The notes beneath the pieces were generated by a model that ran no database searches, was not told the origin of the DNA, and saw only the letters and a program-made list of their open reading frames with translations. This document shows, piece by piece, positions 19,183 to 27,535 of a stretch of 37,919 bases of DNA. How positions within the stretch are numbered: the stretch's first letter is position 1; every line of letters starts with the position of its first letter. Location of the stretch: positions 1-37,919 of the forward strand of contig JAJFIT010000059.1 in assembly GCA_021774775.1 (NCBI GenBank), given 5' to 3'. Source of the stretch: Alphaproteobacteria bacterium (GTDB lineage Bacteria; Pseudomonadota; Alphaproteobacteria; Sphingomonadales; Kordiimonadaceae). Both the position numbers and the translations under genes were made by a program.

Positions 19183-20180
19183 TGTAGGTTTTCTGCGATT
19201 TTGCTTTGCTGAATGTCTATTTTCTCAGCCATTATCTGGCTAATAGGAACCAATCTGAACCCCTTGAAGGCCAGAGTTTTTTGCCATTTTTTTAGGGCCG
19301 CGAGTGTTTCCGGGTATGGGTGCCCGATAGCTACCGCATAGCCTCTCAGTTTCGCTATTCGCTCAGTTGTTTCAAGCTGGCGGCTGATATAGGTAGCGTC
19401 GCGCTCGTTATCGAGGAATACATCCCGCGCTAAAAATGGTACATCAATCGCTTTTGCTGCACGTTGACCCACGCTTTTGGGGGTTGTCAGACTGTCTACA
19501 AACAGCAATCCCTGGCGGCGCAAGCGGGCCATCAATCGCACCATCAATGCGGGATCTTCAGTCAATCGGCTGCCCATATGGTTATTGATGCCCACATAGC
19601 CTTCAAACCGGGTTAGATTCCATTCCAGGCGTGTGCCGAATTCGTCGAAACTCAGGCCCGTCAGCAAGGCATTTTTACCCGGGTCGGCGCTAAGGCGGTG
19701 AGACTGCATCGGTAGATGAACCATCAGTTCATGGCCCGCGGCTTTCACACTGGCTGTTTGCTGCGCCAAATTATCGGCATAAGGAAGATACGCCAGTGTG
19801 TATGGCCCCGGGACGGCCGCCAGATAGTTTGTGGCCTGTTGGTCTAGCCCCAGGTCATCAATGATGATTACGATTTTGGGAGCAATAGTTGCTTCAGCTT
19901 TGGCCGCGAACTCTCGCCATGCCGGTTTTTGAATTTGGGGGACCGCCGCACTTATGGCCTCAAGTGATACGTCTTCGGCTGGAACTTCATTGTCGCGGTA
20001 TTCTTCGATAATTGCAGCTATGTCACCGTCAGCGACTTCAAGAGGCTCGTCAACATGGTCTTCCAGACTGCGGTTATAAAGCGCAAACATAAGTCCTGCG
20101 AACACAGTCAGCACCAGCGCCGTGTATACGGTAATCAGGAAGTTTTTGTTTTTGGAAATAAGCAATGGCTGTTTTTTCAT
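19179..20180 (-). CDS. Divergent polysaccharide deacetylase family protein (YibQ/DUF610)
   Basis: The 333-residue protein has a cytoplasmic basic N-terminus and one transmembrane anchor (about 14-36). A periplasmic linker rich in acidic residues comes next, then a NodB-like fold. Visible family motifs are VIIIDDLGLD (aspartate pair), LMVHLPMQ (histidine), GINNHMGSRLTED and AIGHPYPETLAAL. The family is related to polysaccharide deacetylases, but its substrate is not established; in other bacteria it often sits beside the peptidase gene ctpA or the division factor gene envC. Here it stands alone between trpE and trpG on the opposite strand, and its stop overlaps that of trpE. It probably acts on envelope polysaccharide or peptidoglycan. 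Confidence 0.85.
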   Translation of the reverse strand: MKKQPLLISKNKNFLITVYTALVLTVFAGLMFALYNRSLEDHVDEPLEVADGDIAAIIEEYRDNEVPAEDVSLEAISAAVPQIQKPAWREFAAKAEATIAPKIVIIIDDLGLDQQATNYLAAVPGPYTLAYLPYADNLAQQTASVKAAGHELMVHLPMQSHRLSADPGKNALLTGLSFDEFGTRLEWNLTRFEGYVGINNHMGSRLTEDPALMVRLMARLRRQGLLFVDSLTTPKSVGQRAAKAIDVPFLARDVFLDNERDATYISRQLETTERIAKLRGYAVAIGHPYPETLAALKKWQKTLAFKGFRLVPISQIMAEKIDIQQSKIAENLH

Positions 20181-20229
20181 CAGGTTTGGGTCAATTACGA
20201 ATTATTTACTCGATCAGTGACAAGTGTCC

Positions 20230-20258
20230 TTGCTTGCTAAAAGCCTGCACAATAGAAT
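20230..20258 (+). promoter_or_regulatory. Candidate promoter for trpGDC-moaC-moeA
   Basis: TTGCTT (20230-20235), a 17-base spacer and TAGAAT (20253-20258, five of six consensus bases) lie about 55 bases before the trpG start. This is the only space available for a promoter of the trpG operon, because the preceding gene is on the other strand. No Trp-rich leader peptide lies between it and trpG. Confidence 0.45.
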
Positions 20259-20313
20259 GCCCAACAAATGGCCCGGCAATCGGTTTCAGCATGAGCAATC
20301 GAAGTTAGTATCA

Positions 20314-20904
20314 ATGTATATCCTAATCGATAATTACGACAGCTTTACCTACAATTTGTATCATTATCTAAATGATTTGGGCGCTGATGTGGCAGTGCAC
20401 CGAAATGATCAAATTTCTGTCGATGCAGTTATTGAACAAAAGCCGACGGGCATTATTATCAGTCCGGGCCCCTGTACACCCAATGAGGCAGGCATTTGCC
20501 TCGATTTGGTTGGGAAAGCCAAAGCAAATGTGCCTATTTTAGGCGTCTGTCTTGGCCATCAGTCTATCGCGCAGGCATTTGGCGGCAAAATTGTTCGCGC
20601 GCCCTATGTAATGCACGGCAAAACGAGCGAAATGCATCATGGCGCAGACGGTGTTTTCAAGGGCTTGCCTTCGCCTTTTTTAGCCACGCGGTATCATTCG
20701 CTTACGGTTGACCCTACCAGCGTGCCCGACTGCCTTACAGTCACCGCCAAAACCACAGACGGGATCATTATGGGACTTCGGCATAATGATTATGACCTGC
20801 ATGGTGTCCAGTTTCACCCGGAAAGCATTGCGTCGGAACAAGGGCATTCACTGATCAAGAATTTCCTTGAATTATGCGAAGCCAAGGTGGCCGAATATGC
20901 CTGA
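20314..20904 (+). CDS. trpG: Anthranilate synthase component II (glutamine amidotransferase)
   Basis: TrpG hydrolyses glutamine and channels ammonia to TrpE. With the ATG at 20314 it has 196 residues, starting MYILIDNYDSFTYNLYHYL as the family does. An open frame extends 30 codons further upstream but has no family match. The class I amidotransferase triad is visible: C79 in GVCLGHQSIAQAFGG, and His and Glu in VQFHPES. The oxyanion motif ISPGPCTPNEAG is also present. The ribosome binding site is weak. The last eight bases overlap trpD. Because alphaproteobacterial TrpG can also serve folate synthesis as PabA, a dual role is possible. Confidence 0.96.
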   Translation: MYILIDNYDSFTYNLYHYLNDLGADVAVHRNDQISVDAVIEQKPTGIIISPGPCTPNEAGICLDLVGKAKANVPILGVCLGHQSIAQAFGGKIVRAPYVMHGKTSEMHHGADGVFKGLPSPFLATRYHSLTVDPTSVPDCLTVTAKTTDGIIMGLRHNDYDLHGVQFHPESIASEQGHSLIKNFLELCEAKVAEYA

Positions 20905-21925
20905 GTTTAATGAATTGCTGGGGGACCTTGCCGACGGCCGCAAGCTCAATGCTGATCAGGCAGAGGCTGCTTTTGAGCAAATTATGGAGGGCGGTGTTGA
21001 GCCGCTGCAATTGTCCGCATTTCTGATGGCGCTGAGGGTGCGCGGCGAAACTGTTGACGAAATAATCGGCGGTGCAAAAGTTCTTCGAAACCGGGTTCTT
21101 TCCCTGGATGCACCGGCAGGCGCGGTTGATACATGCGGCACCGGCGGAGATGGCTCAGGTACTTACAATATATCAACCGCCGCTGCGATCGTGACGGCGG
21201 CGGCTGGTTCGGTTGTTGCCAAACACGGCAATCGGTCGGTCTCATCCAAGTCTGGTTCGGCTGATGTTTTGAAGGCGCTCGGTGCAAATTTTGATATTCA
21301 AGTTGCGGACCATGAAGAAAGCCTGAAGCGCTTTGGTTTTACCTTCATGTTTGCCCCAGCGCACCACCATGCAATGAAACATGTGGCTCCGGTGCGCTCG
21401 GCCCTCAAGCTGCGGACCATATTCAATCTGATCGGTCCACTCTCTAATCCGGCTAAAACCAAACACCAGATTTTAGGTGTTTACGACAAACGGTGGTTGC
21501 GCCCGATGGCAGAAGTGCTGCGAGTTCTTGGCAGCAAGCATGTGTGGGTGGTGCACGGTGAAGACGGATTGGATGAATTAACAGTAACCGGCAAAACCTT
21601 TGTTGCAGAATTAAAAGGCGGAAGCATTACTGAATTTGACGTTTCTCCGGCTGACGCCGGCTTGCCGGTCTCACCGCTTGAAAACCTGAAAGGTGGAGAC
21701 GCTAAAGAAAATGCCCAAGCTATCACTGCCCTACTGGCGGGCGATGCATCCAGCTACCGCGACATTGTTGTCCTGAACAGTGCTGCGGCATTATTGGTAA
21801 GCGGTGTTGCGGAAAATCTTGCGGACGGAGCCCGGCGAGCAGCTGCGGCAATTGATAATGGCAAAGCAAAATCATTGTTGGCTGAATGGATCGCCTTCAC
21901 TAACCAAACGGGCATGGGCGGGTAA
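20897..21925 (+). CDS. trpD: Anthranilate phosphoribosyltransferase
   Basis: TrpD joins anthranilate to phosphoribosyl pyrophosphate. With the ATG at 20897 (AAGGTGG upstream) it has 342 residues. Motifs are the PRPP-binding DTCGTGGDGSGTYNIST and KHGNRSVSSKSGSADVL, the anthranilate site region MFAPAHHHAMKHV, and LRTIFNLIGPLSNPA. The start lies inside the end of trpG (8-base overlap), which implies translational coupling. It ends one base before trpC. Confidence 0.97.
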   Translation: MPEFNELLGDLADGRKLNADQAEAAFEQIMEGGVEPLQLSAFLMALRVRGETVDEIIGGAKVLRNRVLSLDAPAGAVDTCGTGGDGSGTYNISTAAAIVTAAAGSVVAKHGNRSVSSKSGSADVLKALGANFDIQVADHEESLKRFGFTFMFAPAHHHAMKHVAPVRSALKLRTIFNLIGPLSNPAKTKHQILGVYDKRWLRPMAEVLRVLGSKHVWVVHGEDGLDELTVTGKTFVAELKGGSITEFDVSPADAGLPVSPLENLKGGDAKENAQAITALLAGDASSYRDIVVLNSAAALLVSGVAENLADGARRAAAAIDNGKAKSLLAEWIAFTNQTGMGG

Positions 21926-21926
21926 C

Positions 21927-22739
21927 ATGCAAACAAACCACAAGGACATATTGGCAGAAATTTGTGATCGAAAGCGCGCTCATGTTGCTGGGCGAAAAGC
22001 GCAGGTTAGTGAGGCTGCGTTGGTCGGCAAACTCAACGGTGTTGATCTGCCCCGGGGCTTTGCAAAGGCACTCCAACAAAGCATCGAAAACGGTCAATAT
22101 GGCTTTATTTGCGAAATTAAAAAAGCCAGTCCGTCCAAAGGATTAATCAGACCGCGCGACTTTGACCCCGCGACGCTCGCGGCAGCATACGAAAGCGGGG
22201 GTGCAACATGCTTGTCGGTTTTAACCGATGAACCATATTTTCAGGGTCTAGACGCCTATCTGCAAGAGGCACGGTCTGCCTGTTCACTGCCGGTGCTGCG
22301 AAAAGACTTTATGGTAGACCCTTATCAGATCATTGAATCCCGCTCGTTGGGAGCAGATTGTATTTTACTAATTATGGCCGCGCTTGACGATAGTTTGGCG
22401 AACGAAATGGAATGCGCAGCGGTAGAGCTCGGCATGGATGTCCTGATTGAAGTGCATAATGCTGAAGAATTGGAGCGCGCGCTTAACCTCAAAAGTCAAT
22501 TGATCGGCGTTAATAACAGAAACCTGAAAACAATGGATGTTAGTCTGGACAATACGCTGACACTGGTGCCGGCGTTGCCGAAGGGCAGAATTGCGGTCGC
22601 AGAATCCGGGCTGCGAAACGCAGACGATCTAAGTGCATGCGCGGCTGTTGGAGCGAATTGTTTCCTGATCGGCGAGACCTTTATGCGCCAAGATGATGTT
22701 GCCAGGGCAGTGATGGCCCTGCAAAAGGATGTTGCGTGA
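21927..22739 (+). CDS. trpC: Indole-3-glycerol phosphate synthase
   Basis: TrpC closes the indole ring from carboxyphenylamino-deoxyribulose phosphate. The 270-residue protein is a monofunctional TrpC barrel. Visible motifs are [13 protein letters not shown] (catalytic glutamate and lysine), [37 protein letters not shown] and VAESGL. I chose the ATG at 21927, one base after the trpD stop; a longer open frame begins inside trpD but has no family match. TrpF, TrpB and TrpA are not in the window, as is usual when the trp genes are split in this class. Confidence 0.97.
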   Translation: MQTNHKDILAEICDRKRAHVAGRKAQVSEAALVGKLNGVDLPRGFAKALQQSIENGQYGFICEIKKASPSKGLIRPRDFDPATLAAAYESGGATCLSVLTDEPYFQGLDAYLQEARSACSLPVLRKDFMVDPYQIIESRSLGADCILLIMAALDDSLANEMECAAVELGMDVLIEVHNAEELERALNLKSQLIGVNNRNLKTMDVSLDNTLTLVPALPKGRIAVAESGLRNADDLSACAAVGANCFLIGETFMRQDDVARAVMALQKDVA

Positions 22740-23230
22740 GTAGGTTAAGTCATACCGATGAAGCTGGCGCAGCGCGCATGGTTGATGTGGGCGATAAAAG
22801 CGTTACCAAACGTGTAGCGGTGGCCGAAGCGCAGGTTCGCATGCTGCCCGCTACTGCCGAGCTCATCAAGTCAAACAGTCTTAAAAAAGGCGACGTGTTA
22901 GCCGCTGCGCGCCTCGCCGGTGTTATGGCGGCAAAAAAGACATCTGATTTGATACCGCTTTGTCATCCGTTGGCCATAACAAGCGCACTCGTTGATTTTT
23001 CCTGGGTGAGTGAAAACGTAATTGCCATTACTGCGACTGTCAAAGTTGATGGCAAAACCGGTGTCGAAATGGAGGCATTAACGGCGGCATCAGTGGCCGG
23101 ACTGACCATTTATGACATGGCAAAAGCCGTGGATAAGAACATGGAGATTACTGGCTTGCGGCTTTTGTCCAAGGAAGGCGGTAAATCGGGCAGCTATAGT
23201 CGCACAGACGCACAGGAAGACAAAAATTGA
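22736..23230 (+). CDS. moaC: Cyclic pyranopterin monophosphate synthase
   Basis: MoaC makes cyclic pyranopterin monophosphate, the first stable intermediate of molybdenum cofactor, together with MoaA. The 164-residue protein begins at GTG, overlapping the trpC stop by four bases. It shows [20 protein letters not shown] at the N-terminus, [13 protein letters not shown] with the active-site histidine, and the signature [19 protein letters not shown]. It lies between trpC and moeA, a common alphaproteobacterial arrangement despite the unrelated pathways. Confidence 0.97.
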   Translation: MSRLSHTDEAGAARMVDVGDKSVTKRVAVAEAQVRMLPATAELIKSNSLKKGDVLAAARLAGVMAAKKTSDLIPLCHPLAITSALVDFSWVSENVIAITATVKVDGKTGVEMEALTAASVAGLTIYDMAKAVDKNMEITGLRLLSKEGGKSGSYSRTDAQEDKN

Positions 23231-24420
23231 TAACCGTAGAACAGGCATTTGAGCGCATCGTTAATAAAGCCAAACCATTGACGACTGAAAAAGTTGACGT
23301 TGCCAAGGCGTCTGGCCGGGTTATAGCTTCACCAGTCGCCGCTCGCCGTTCGCAGCCCGCGGCTGATATGTCCGCGATGGATGGTTATGCGGTTATCAGC
23401 TCAGATTTGGGTGCGCCAACGAGTAAGCTAGCGGTTGTAGGTGTAAGCGCCGCTGGTCACCCGTTCGGTAAACCCGTGCAAAAGGGTCAGGCTGTAAGGA
23501 TTTTCACTGGTGCCGTTGTGCCCCAAGGTGCGGACCAGGTGGTTATCCAGGAAAATGTGGAGGTCATCGACGGTGTCATCTCTACCAGTGAAAAGGTCCG
23601 GGCAGGTGCACATATTCGGCCAATGGGCATCGATTTTTTGGAAAAGCAAACCGTTTTGGACGCTGGTACATATATGAGTGCCAAGTCGATTGGTCTGGCC
23701 GCAAGCGCTGGCCAAGCACACCTGATGGTTCATAGGCGTCCGCGCGTTGCTATTCTGTCCACCGGTGATGAGTTGGCCACTCCAGATAAAACCAAATTCT
23801 CCGCCTACGATACTGTCAACAGTGCTGGTCCTCAACTCAACGCGTTGGTTGAGGAATGCGGCGCAGAGGTTTGTTATATTGGGCAAGCGGGCGATACATT
23901 GGATGCTCTAACTGCTGCGATAAAGAGCAACGCCGATGCCGATATCCTGGTGACAATTGGCGGGGTTTCTGTCGGTGACAAGGACTTTGTCCAGGAGGCG
24001 CTTGAGGCAGAAGGGATGGAACTGGACTTCTGGAAAGTTGCCATGAGGCCCGGTAAGCCGCTGGTTTTCGGCAAACGGCCCGGGCAATCTGTTTTGGGGC
24101 TGCCCGGCAATCCTGCGTCTGCCTTTGTATGTGCGTTGTTGTTCCTGCGCCCACTCATCGACAAGCTCATGGGTCGCCCCGCACCCTTTCCCTCTGGTGT
24201 TCAGCTGCCGGTGGCAACTGACCTGCCCGCCAATGGTTCGCGGCAACATTATATCCGAGCACGTATTATCGGAGCACCCGGTGAGCGCATGGTAGACCCG
24301 GCGGCAAGCCAGGACAGCAGCCTGTCTACAGTACTGGCTCAATGTGACGGATTGATCATTCGCCCAATTGACGGCGAAGCAGTTTCAGCAGGCTCTTCTG
24401 TTGCCTTCTTACCCTTTTGA
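23227..24420 (+). CDS. moeA: Molybdopterin molybdenumtransferase
   Basis: MoeA inserts molybdate into adenylylated molybdopterin. The 397-residue protein starts at a TTG inside the moaC stop (TTGA overlap), with GGAAG seven bases upstream. Domain signs in order are [28 protein letters not shown], and the MoCF-binding fold with [29 protein letters not shown] and [13 protein letters not shown]-terminal beta domain (MoeA domain IV type) follows. It ends the trpG-moeA run; lexA follows with its own promoter. Confidence 0.96.
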   Translation: MITVEQAFERIVNKAKPLTTEKVDVAKASGRVIASPVAARRSQPAADMSAMDGYAVISSDLGAPTSKLAVVGVSAAGHPFGKPVQKGQAVRIFTGAVVPQGADQVVIQENVEVIDGVISTSEKVRAGAHIRPMGIDFLEKQTVLDAGTYMSAKSIGLAASAGQAHLMVHRRPRVAILSTGDELATPDKTKFSAYDTVNSAGPQLNALVEECGAEVCYIGQAGDTLDALTAAIKSNADADILVTIGGVSVGDKDFVQEALEAEGMELDFWKVAMRPGKPLVFGKRPGQSVLGLPGNPASAFVCALLFLRPLIDKLMGRPAPFPSGVQLPVATDLPANGSRQHYIRARIIGAPGERMVDPAASQDSSLSTVLAQCDGLIIRPIDGEAVSAGSSVAFLPF

Positions 24421-24464
24421 ACCAGCTCGCAGTTGTTGATATTGAAGGGATATTATTTTCTTTC

Positions 24465-24494
24465 TTGACTTACAATCAAAACGTGAACTAAAAG
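24465..24494 (+). promoter_or_regulatory. lexA promoter
   Basis: TTGACT (24465-24470) is followed by an 18-base spacer and TAAAAG (24489-24494), about 36 bases before lexA. The minus-ten lies inside the LexA box, which is the arrangement expected for a self-repressed promoter. The minus-35 is strong and the minus-ten is moderate. Confidence 0.55.
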
Positions 24495-24499
24495 AGAAC
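24485..24499 (+). promoter_or_regulatory. LexA binding site (SOS box) of lexA
   Basis: GAAC (24485-24488), seven bases, GAAC (24496-24499) is an exact match to the direct-repeat SOS box GTTC-N7-GTTC of alphaproteobacteria, read on the opposite strand. It sits 31 bases before the lexA start codon and overlaps the minus-ten region. Autorepression by LexA follows from this position. Confidence 0.85.
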
Positions 24500-24530
24500 A
24501 TAAGGTAAACGAATTTAGCGGAGATACCAT

Positions 24531-25208
24531 ATGTTGACGGCCAAACAGCAGCAATTACTTCTATTTATTGATGGAAGATTGAACAGTGGCGGTGTATCCC
24601 CCTCCTTCGACGAAATGAAAGATGCCTTGGGCTTAAAGTCGAAATCTGGCGTTCACCGCCTGATTAATGCGTTGGAAGAACGCGGTTTTATCAAACGAAT
24701 GGCTAATCGGGCCCGCGCGCTTGAGGTTGTGAAACTGCCTGATGGTCTTGCTGCTAGCGGACCTTCGGCTGAAATCAGCAATGTGGTTGAGGGAAATTTC
24801 GCCAAGGCACCGGTTGCTGACGGTATGCTTGAGATTCCCTTGCACGGACGGATCGCAGCGGGAACGCCTATTGAAGCCCTTGAGAATGCTGATAGTTTTG
24901 TTCACGTGCCAAGTAGTATGGTTGGACGCGGTGATTGCTATGCGCTTGAAATATCAGGTGAGTCTATGGTCGACCTGGGCATTTTGGACGGTGATACTGT
25001 TATTATTGAAAGCGGGGCTACCGCGAGAAGCGGCGAAGTTGTCGTAGCGCTGGTTGATGAAATGGAAGCGACGCTGAAGACCTTGCAAAAGGATGGAAGA
25101 AACGTTGCGTTAATACCGGCCAATAGAGACCACGAAACACAGACCTACGAAGCAAGCCGAGTGAAAGTTCAAGGCCGTTTGGTTGGCCTTTTCAGACAAT
25201 ATCATTAA
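24531..25208 (+). CDS. lexA: SOS response repressor LexA
   Basis: LexA represses DNA-damage genes until RecA filaments trigger its self-cleavage. The 225-residue protein has an N-terminal winged-helix domain (1-70; recognition region LKSKSGVHRLINALEERGF). A linker of about 35 residues and an S24-type protease domain follow. The cleavage bond A110-G111 (GRIAAGTPIEA), the nucleophile S145 (SGESM) and the general base K183 (ATLKTL) are all present, so it should be fully inducible. GGAG precedes the ATG. An SOS box lies just upstream. Its length and position after moeA and before comEC are typical of alphaproteobacteria. Confidence 0.97.
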   Translation: MLTAKQQQLLLFIDGRLNSGGVSPSFDEMKDALGLKSKSGVHRLINALEERGFIKRMANRARALEVVKLPDGLAASGPSAEISNVVEGNFAKAPVADGMLEIPLHGRIAAGTPIEALENADSFVHVPSSMVGRGDCYALEISGESMVDLGILDGDTVIIESGATARSGEVVVALVDEMEATLKTLQKDGRNVALIPANRDHETQTYEASRVKVQGRLVGLFRQYH

Positions 25209-25234
25209 GTTCATTATTGATTTTCTACTGCCAG

Positions 25235-27355
25235 CTAACGGTCTTTATCTGCTGGATTAGACCATTTGTATCTGATCGAAGATTTATCAGGGCCAATTGC
25301 CTGGCTCCACAGGCCAACTGGACCATATTTTTTGATGTCTTCGCTGGCTAGAAAAGTCGCCGCGCCTCGGCAAAAACGGCGGTGTGTGTAACTTGCAACA
25401 ACAATTGAACCGGCGTTACATGCCTGTCGTGTGGTGCCCAGCGTTCGGCTGATTACGATCGGCAATACGGTAACGTCACCCTCGCTTGCTTCCAACTTTA
25501 TGATTGTTTTGCATGCCCTGCTATCACAAGACCGCTCCAGTTTGCCAAGATCTTCCGATATTCTGATCCCCCAATAACGTTTCCAGGCATCATCTCGAAA
25601 ACCGTTTCTCCGCCCACCAATAATGGCTGCGGTTCCGGCACCGAGCTGTTGGGCGATGATATTTCCAGTTCCGGATATTAGTATATCTGCGGGCCGCCGG
25701 TTGTCGGTGACCAGCGTCATAACAACGAGTAAAAGCGCCGCAAGCAATGTCACGGTGCCTCGCCATAGCAACAACAATATGATCGCGAGGCCGCTCGCCA
25801 ACATCAGAGAGTTATCGTAAGGCATTGTTGTTATGATGCTATTTGGGTGGGCGGCCAACCCTTCTGCCATCGTTGTTATGAGAAACAAGCCGGTTTCCAT
25901 CACCGCAAGGAATGGTTGTTCAAGACCAACAAAGGAAAAAACGATTCCAAGAAAGGCGGCGGGCATAACGATAAATGCCATCAGAGGGATCGCAACGACA
26001 TTTGCAGCGATACCCACCAGTGAAAAGGTTTGAAAATGATACAATGCTATGGGCCCCACCGCCAACTGCGCGATTAAGCTGGTAGCCGCTGCCCCGCCGA
26101 GATACAAGAAAACTATTCTAATGGGGCCTGGGCGATTGTAGGGTGAATTTTCTGTTGGTCGTTGTTGGCGCCACAGCAATAGATAGTCATAGGCAACCAC
26201 AATTCCTATTGTTGCGGCGAACGACATTTGGAAACCACTGCTGAAAATAGAATCAGGACTTAGCAGCAAAATCACAAACCCGGCGACAGCGACACTGCGT
26301 AACGACAGAACCCGCCTGTCAGTCAAGACTGCGATAATGGCGATTGAAACCATAATAAATGCCCTGATAGTGCTTGTGCTGGCACCGGAAAGGCCGAGAT
26401 AGATGATCGCCACGACCCAAGCGACAACTGCTGCAAGTTTGCGCGGTGTGATGCGTAATGAAATTGCGCTGATTGCGGCGAATAAAAGTTCAAATATGAA
26501 AAAGGCAACGCCGGTCAGTAACCCCATATGCAAGCCTGATATCGCCAAAAGGTGTGCCAGACCAGCATCTCGCAAATTGTTAGCGGTTGCAGCGTCCATA
26601 TATTGCCGCTGGCCGGTAATCAGAGCAACAGCGACACCACCAAGTGGCTGTTCTATTGCATTTAATACCTTTCGGGACAAACTGGACCGTGCATTCTCTA
26701 TGTAGTTTTGCAATGTGGTTGACGCTTGTGGCCCGCTTTCGACCACGACCTCAGTGACTGCAAACCCTTGGCTGGCAATGCCTTTGAACTGGTTATATCG
26801 TCCAAAGTTAAAGCCATCGGGAACGATAGCGCCGGGTGGTTGACTTAAAACAGCCCTTAGGGAAACCCGTTGACCGGAAAAGGGGGTGGTTCCAAACCCT
26901 GTTCGTATCGAGAGGCGAACTTTTCGTCCTACTAACCATGTTTCTTTGCTGATATTCTCAATTTTCAGGGTCAACCGGGTCGGCCTATCGGTGCGATATT
27001 CAATTAATGTGACCAGCCCGCTTAACTCAACGAAGGTTTCCCGATCAATGGACTGTTTTGGCAATTGTTCCAGTTTGAACTGCGCGCTGGTATAGCCAAG
27101 GACGCAAATCGCCAATGGGAATAGAAATGAACGTAATTCCCTTGGTACAAGTGCACAAATGAACGCCAACACTGCAAACACCAAAACAAGACTATTACTG
27201 GTTAGCTCGAAACCTGAGACGAGAAACCGCAATAGAATTCCGCCCGCAAAAACCAAAACCAGAGCAATCAGCCGCCAGTCTTCGCGTGGGTTGGTTGTTT
27301 GACGAAGCCTGGTCAGTAACCTTTTTTGGTTCAAATTGAACGTAACGATCACCAT
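25235..27355 (-). CDS. comEC: ComEC/Rec2 family competence membrane protein
   Basis: ComEC forms the inner-membrane channel for single-stranded DNA uptake in transformation. The 706-residue protein has several N-terminal transmembrane helices with a DUF4131-like soluble domain (about 70-210). The Competence domain opens with VALITGQRQYMD and contains the hallmark LAHLLAISGLHMGLLTGVAF, followed by many helices. The C-terminal 150 residues are soluble but lack an obvious HxHxDH metallo-beta-lactamase motif, as in many alphaproteobacterial forms, so the nuclease role may be missing. No good ribosome binding site is seen at the ATG. It converges on lexA with a 26-base gap and diverges from gltX. 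Confidence 0.9.
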   Translation of the reverse strand: MVIVTFNLNQKRLLTRLRQTTNPREDWRLIALVLVFAGGILLRFLVSGFELTSNSLVLVFAVLAFICALVPRELRSFLFPLAICVLGYTSAQFKLEQLPKQSIDRETFVELSGLVTLIEYRTDRPTRLTLKIENISKETWLVGRKVRLSIRTGFGTTPFSGQRVSLRAVLSQPPGAIVPDGFNFGRYNQFKGIASQGFAVTEVVVESGPQASTTLQNYIENARSSLSRKVLNAIEQPLGGVAVALITGQRQYMDAATANNLRDAGLAHLLAISGLHMGLLTGVAFFIFELLFAAISAISLRITPRKLAAVVAWVVAIIYLGLSGASTSTIRAFIMVSIAIIAVLTDRRVLSLRSVAVAGFVILLLSPDSIFSSGFQMSFAATIGIVVAYDYLLLWRQQRPTENSPYNRPGPIRIVFLYLGGAAATSLIAQLAVGPIALYHFQTFSLVGIAANVVAIPLMAFIVMPAAFLGIVFSFVGLEQPFLAVMETGLFLITTMAEGLAAHPNSIITTMPYDNSLMLASGLAIILLLLWRGTVTLLAALLLVVMTLVTDNRRPADILISGTGNIIAQQLGAGTAAIIGGRRNGFRDDAWKRYWGIRISEDLGKLERSCDSRACKTIIKLEASEGDVTVLPIVISRTLGTTRQACNAGSIVVASYTHRRFCRGAATFLASEDIKKYGPVGLWSQAIGPDKSSIRYKWSNPADKDR

Positions 27356-27535
27356 GTTGTTGGATTCATTGGGCCTGTAATAACTTTTAAGTCAATAAGA
27401 CTAAAGCGAATTTGTTTTATTTGGGAACATATGATACAAGCCTGACCAAGCTTCTGATGCAGCGTTTTTCTGTCCGATAAACGTTGATTTTATTTAGAAC
27501 ACATATGAATTAACAAACTGAGCGTGCAACCACAC

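Noticed and set aside
20259-20313. Possible trp leader peptide before trpG
   Set aside because: Two very short frames exist (MARQSVSA and MSNRS), but neither has a Trp codon and no attenuator hairpin with a T run follows.
25209-25234. Terminator between the convergent lexA and comEC genes
   Set aside because: The 26-base gap contains no inverted repeat.
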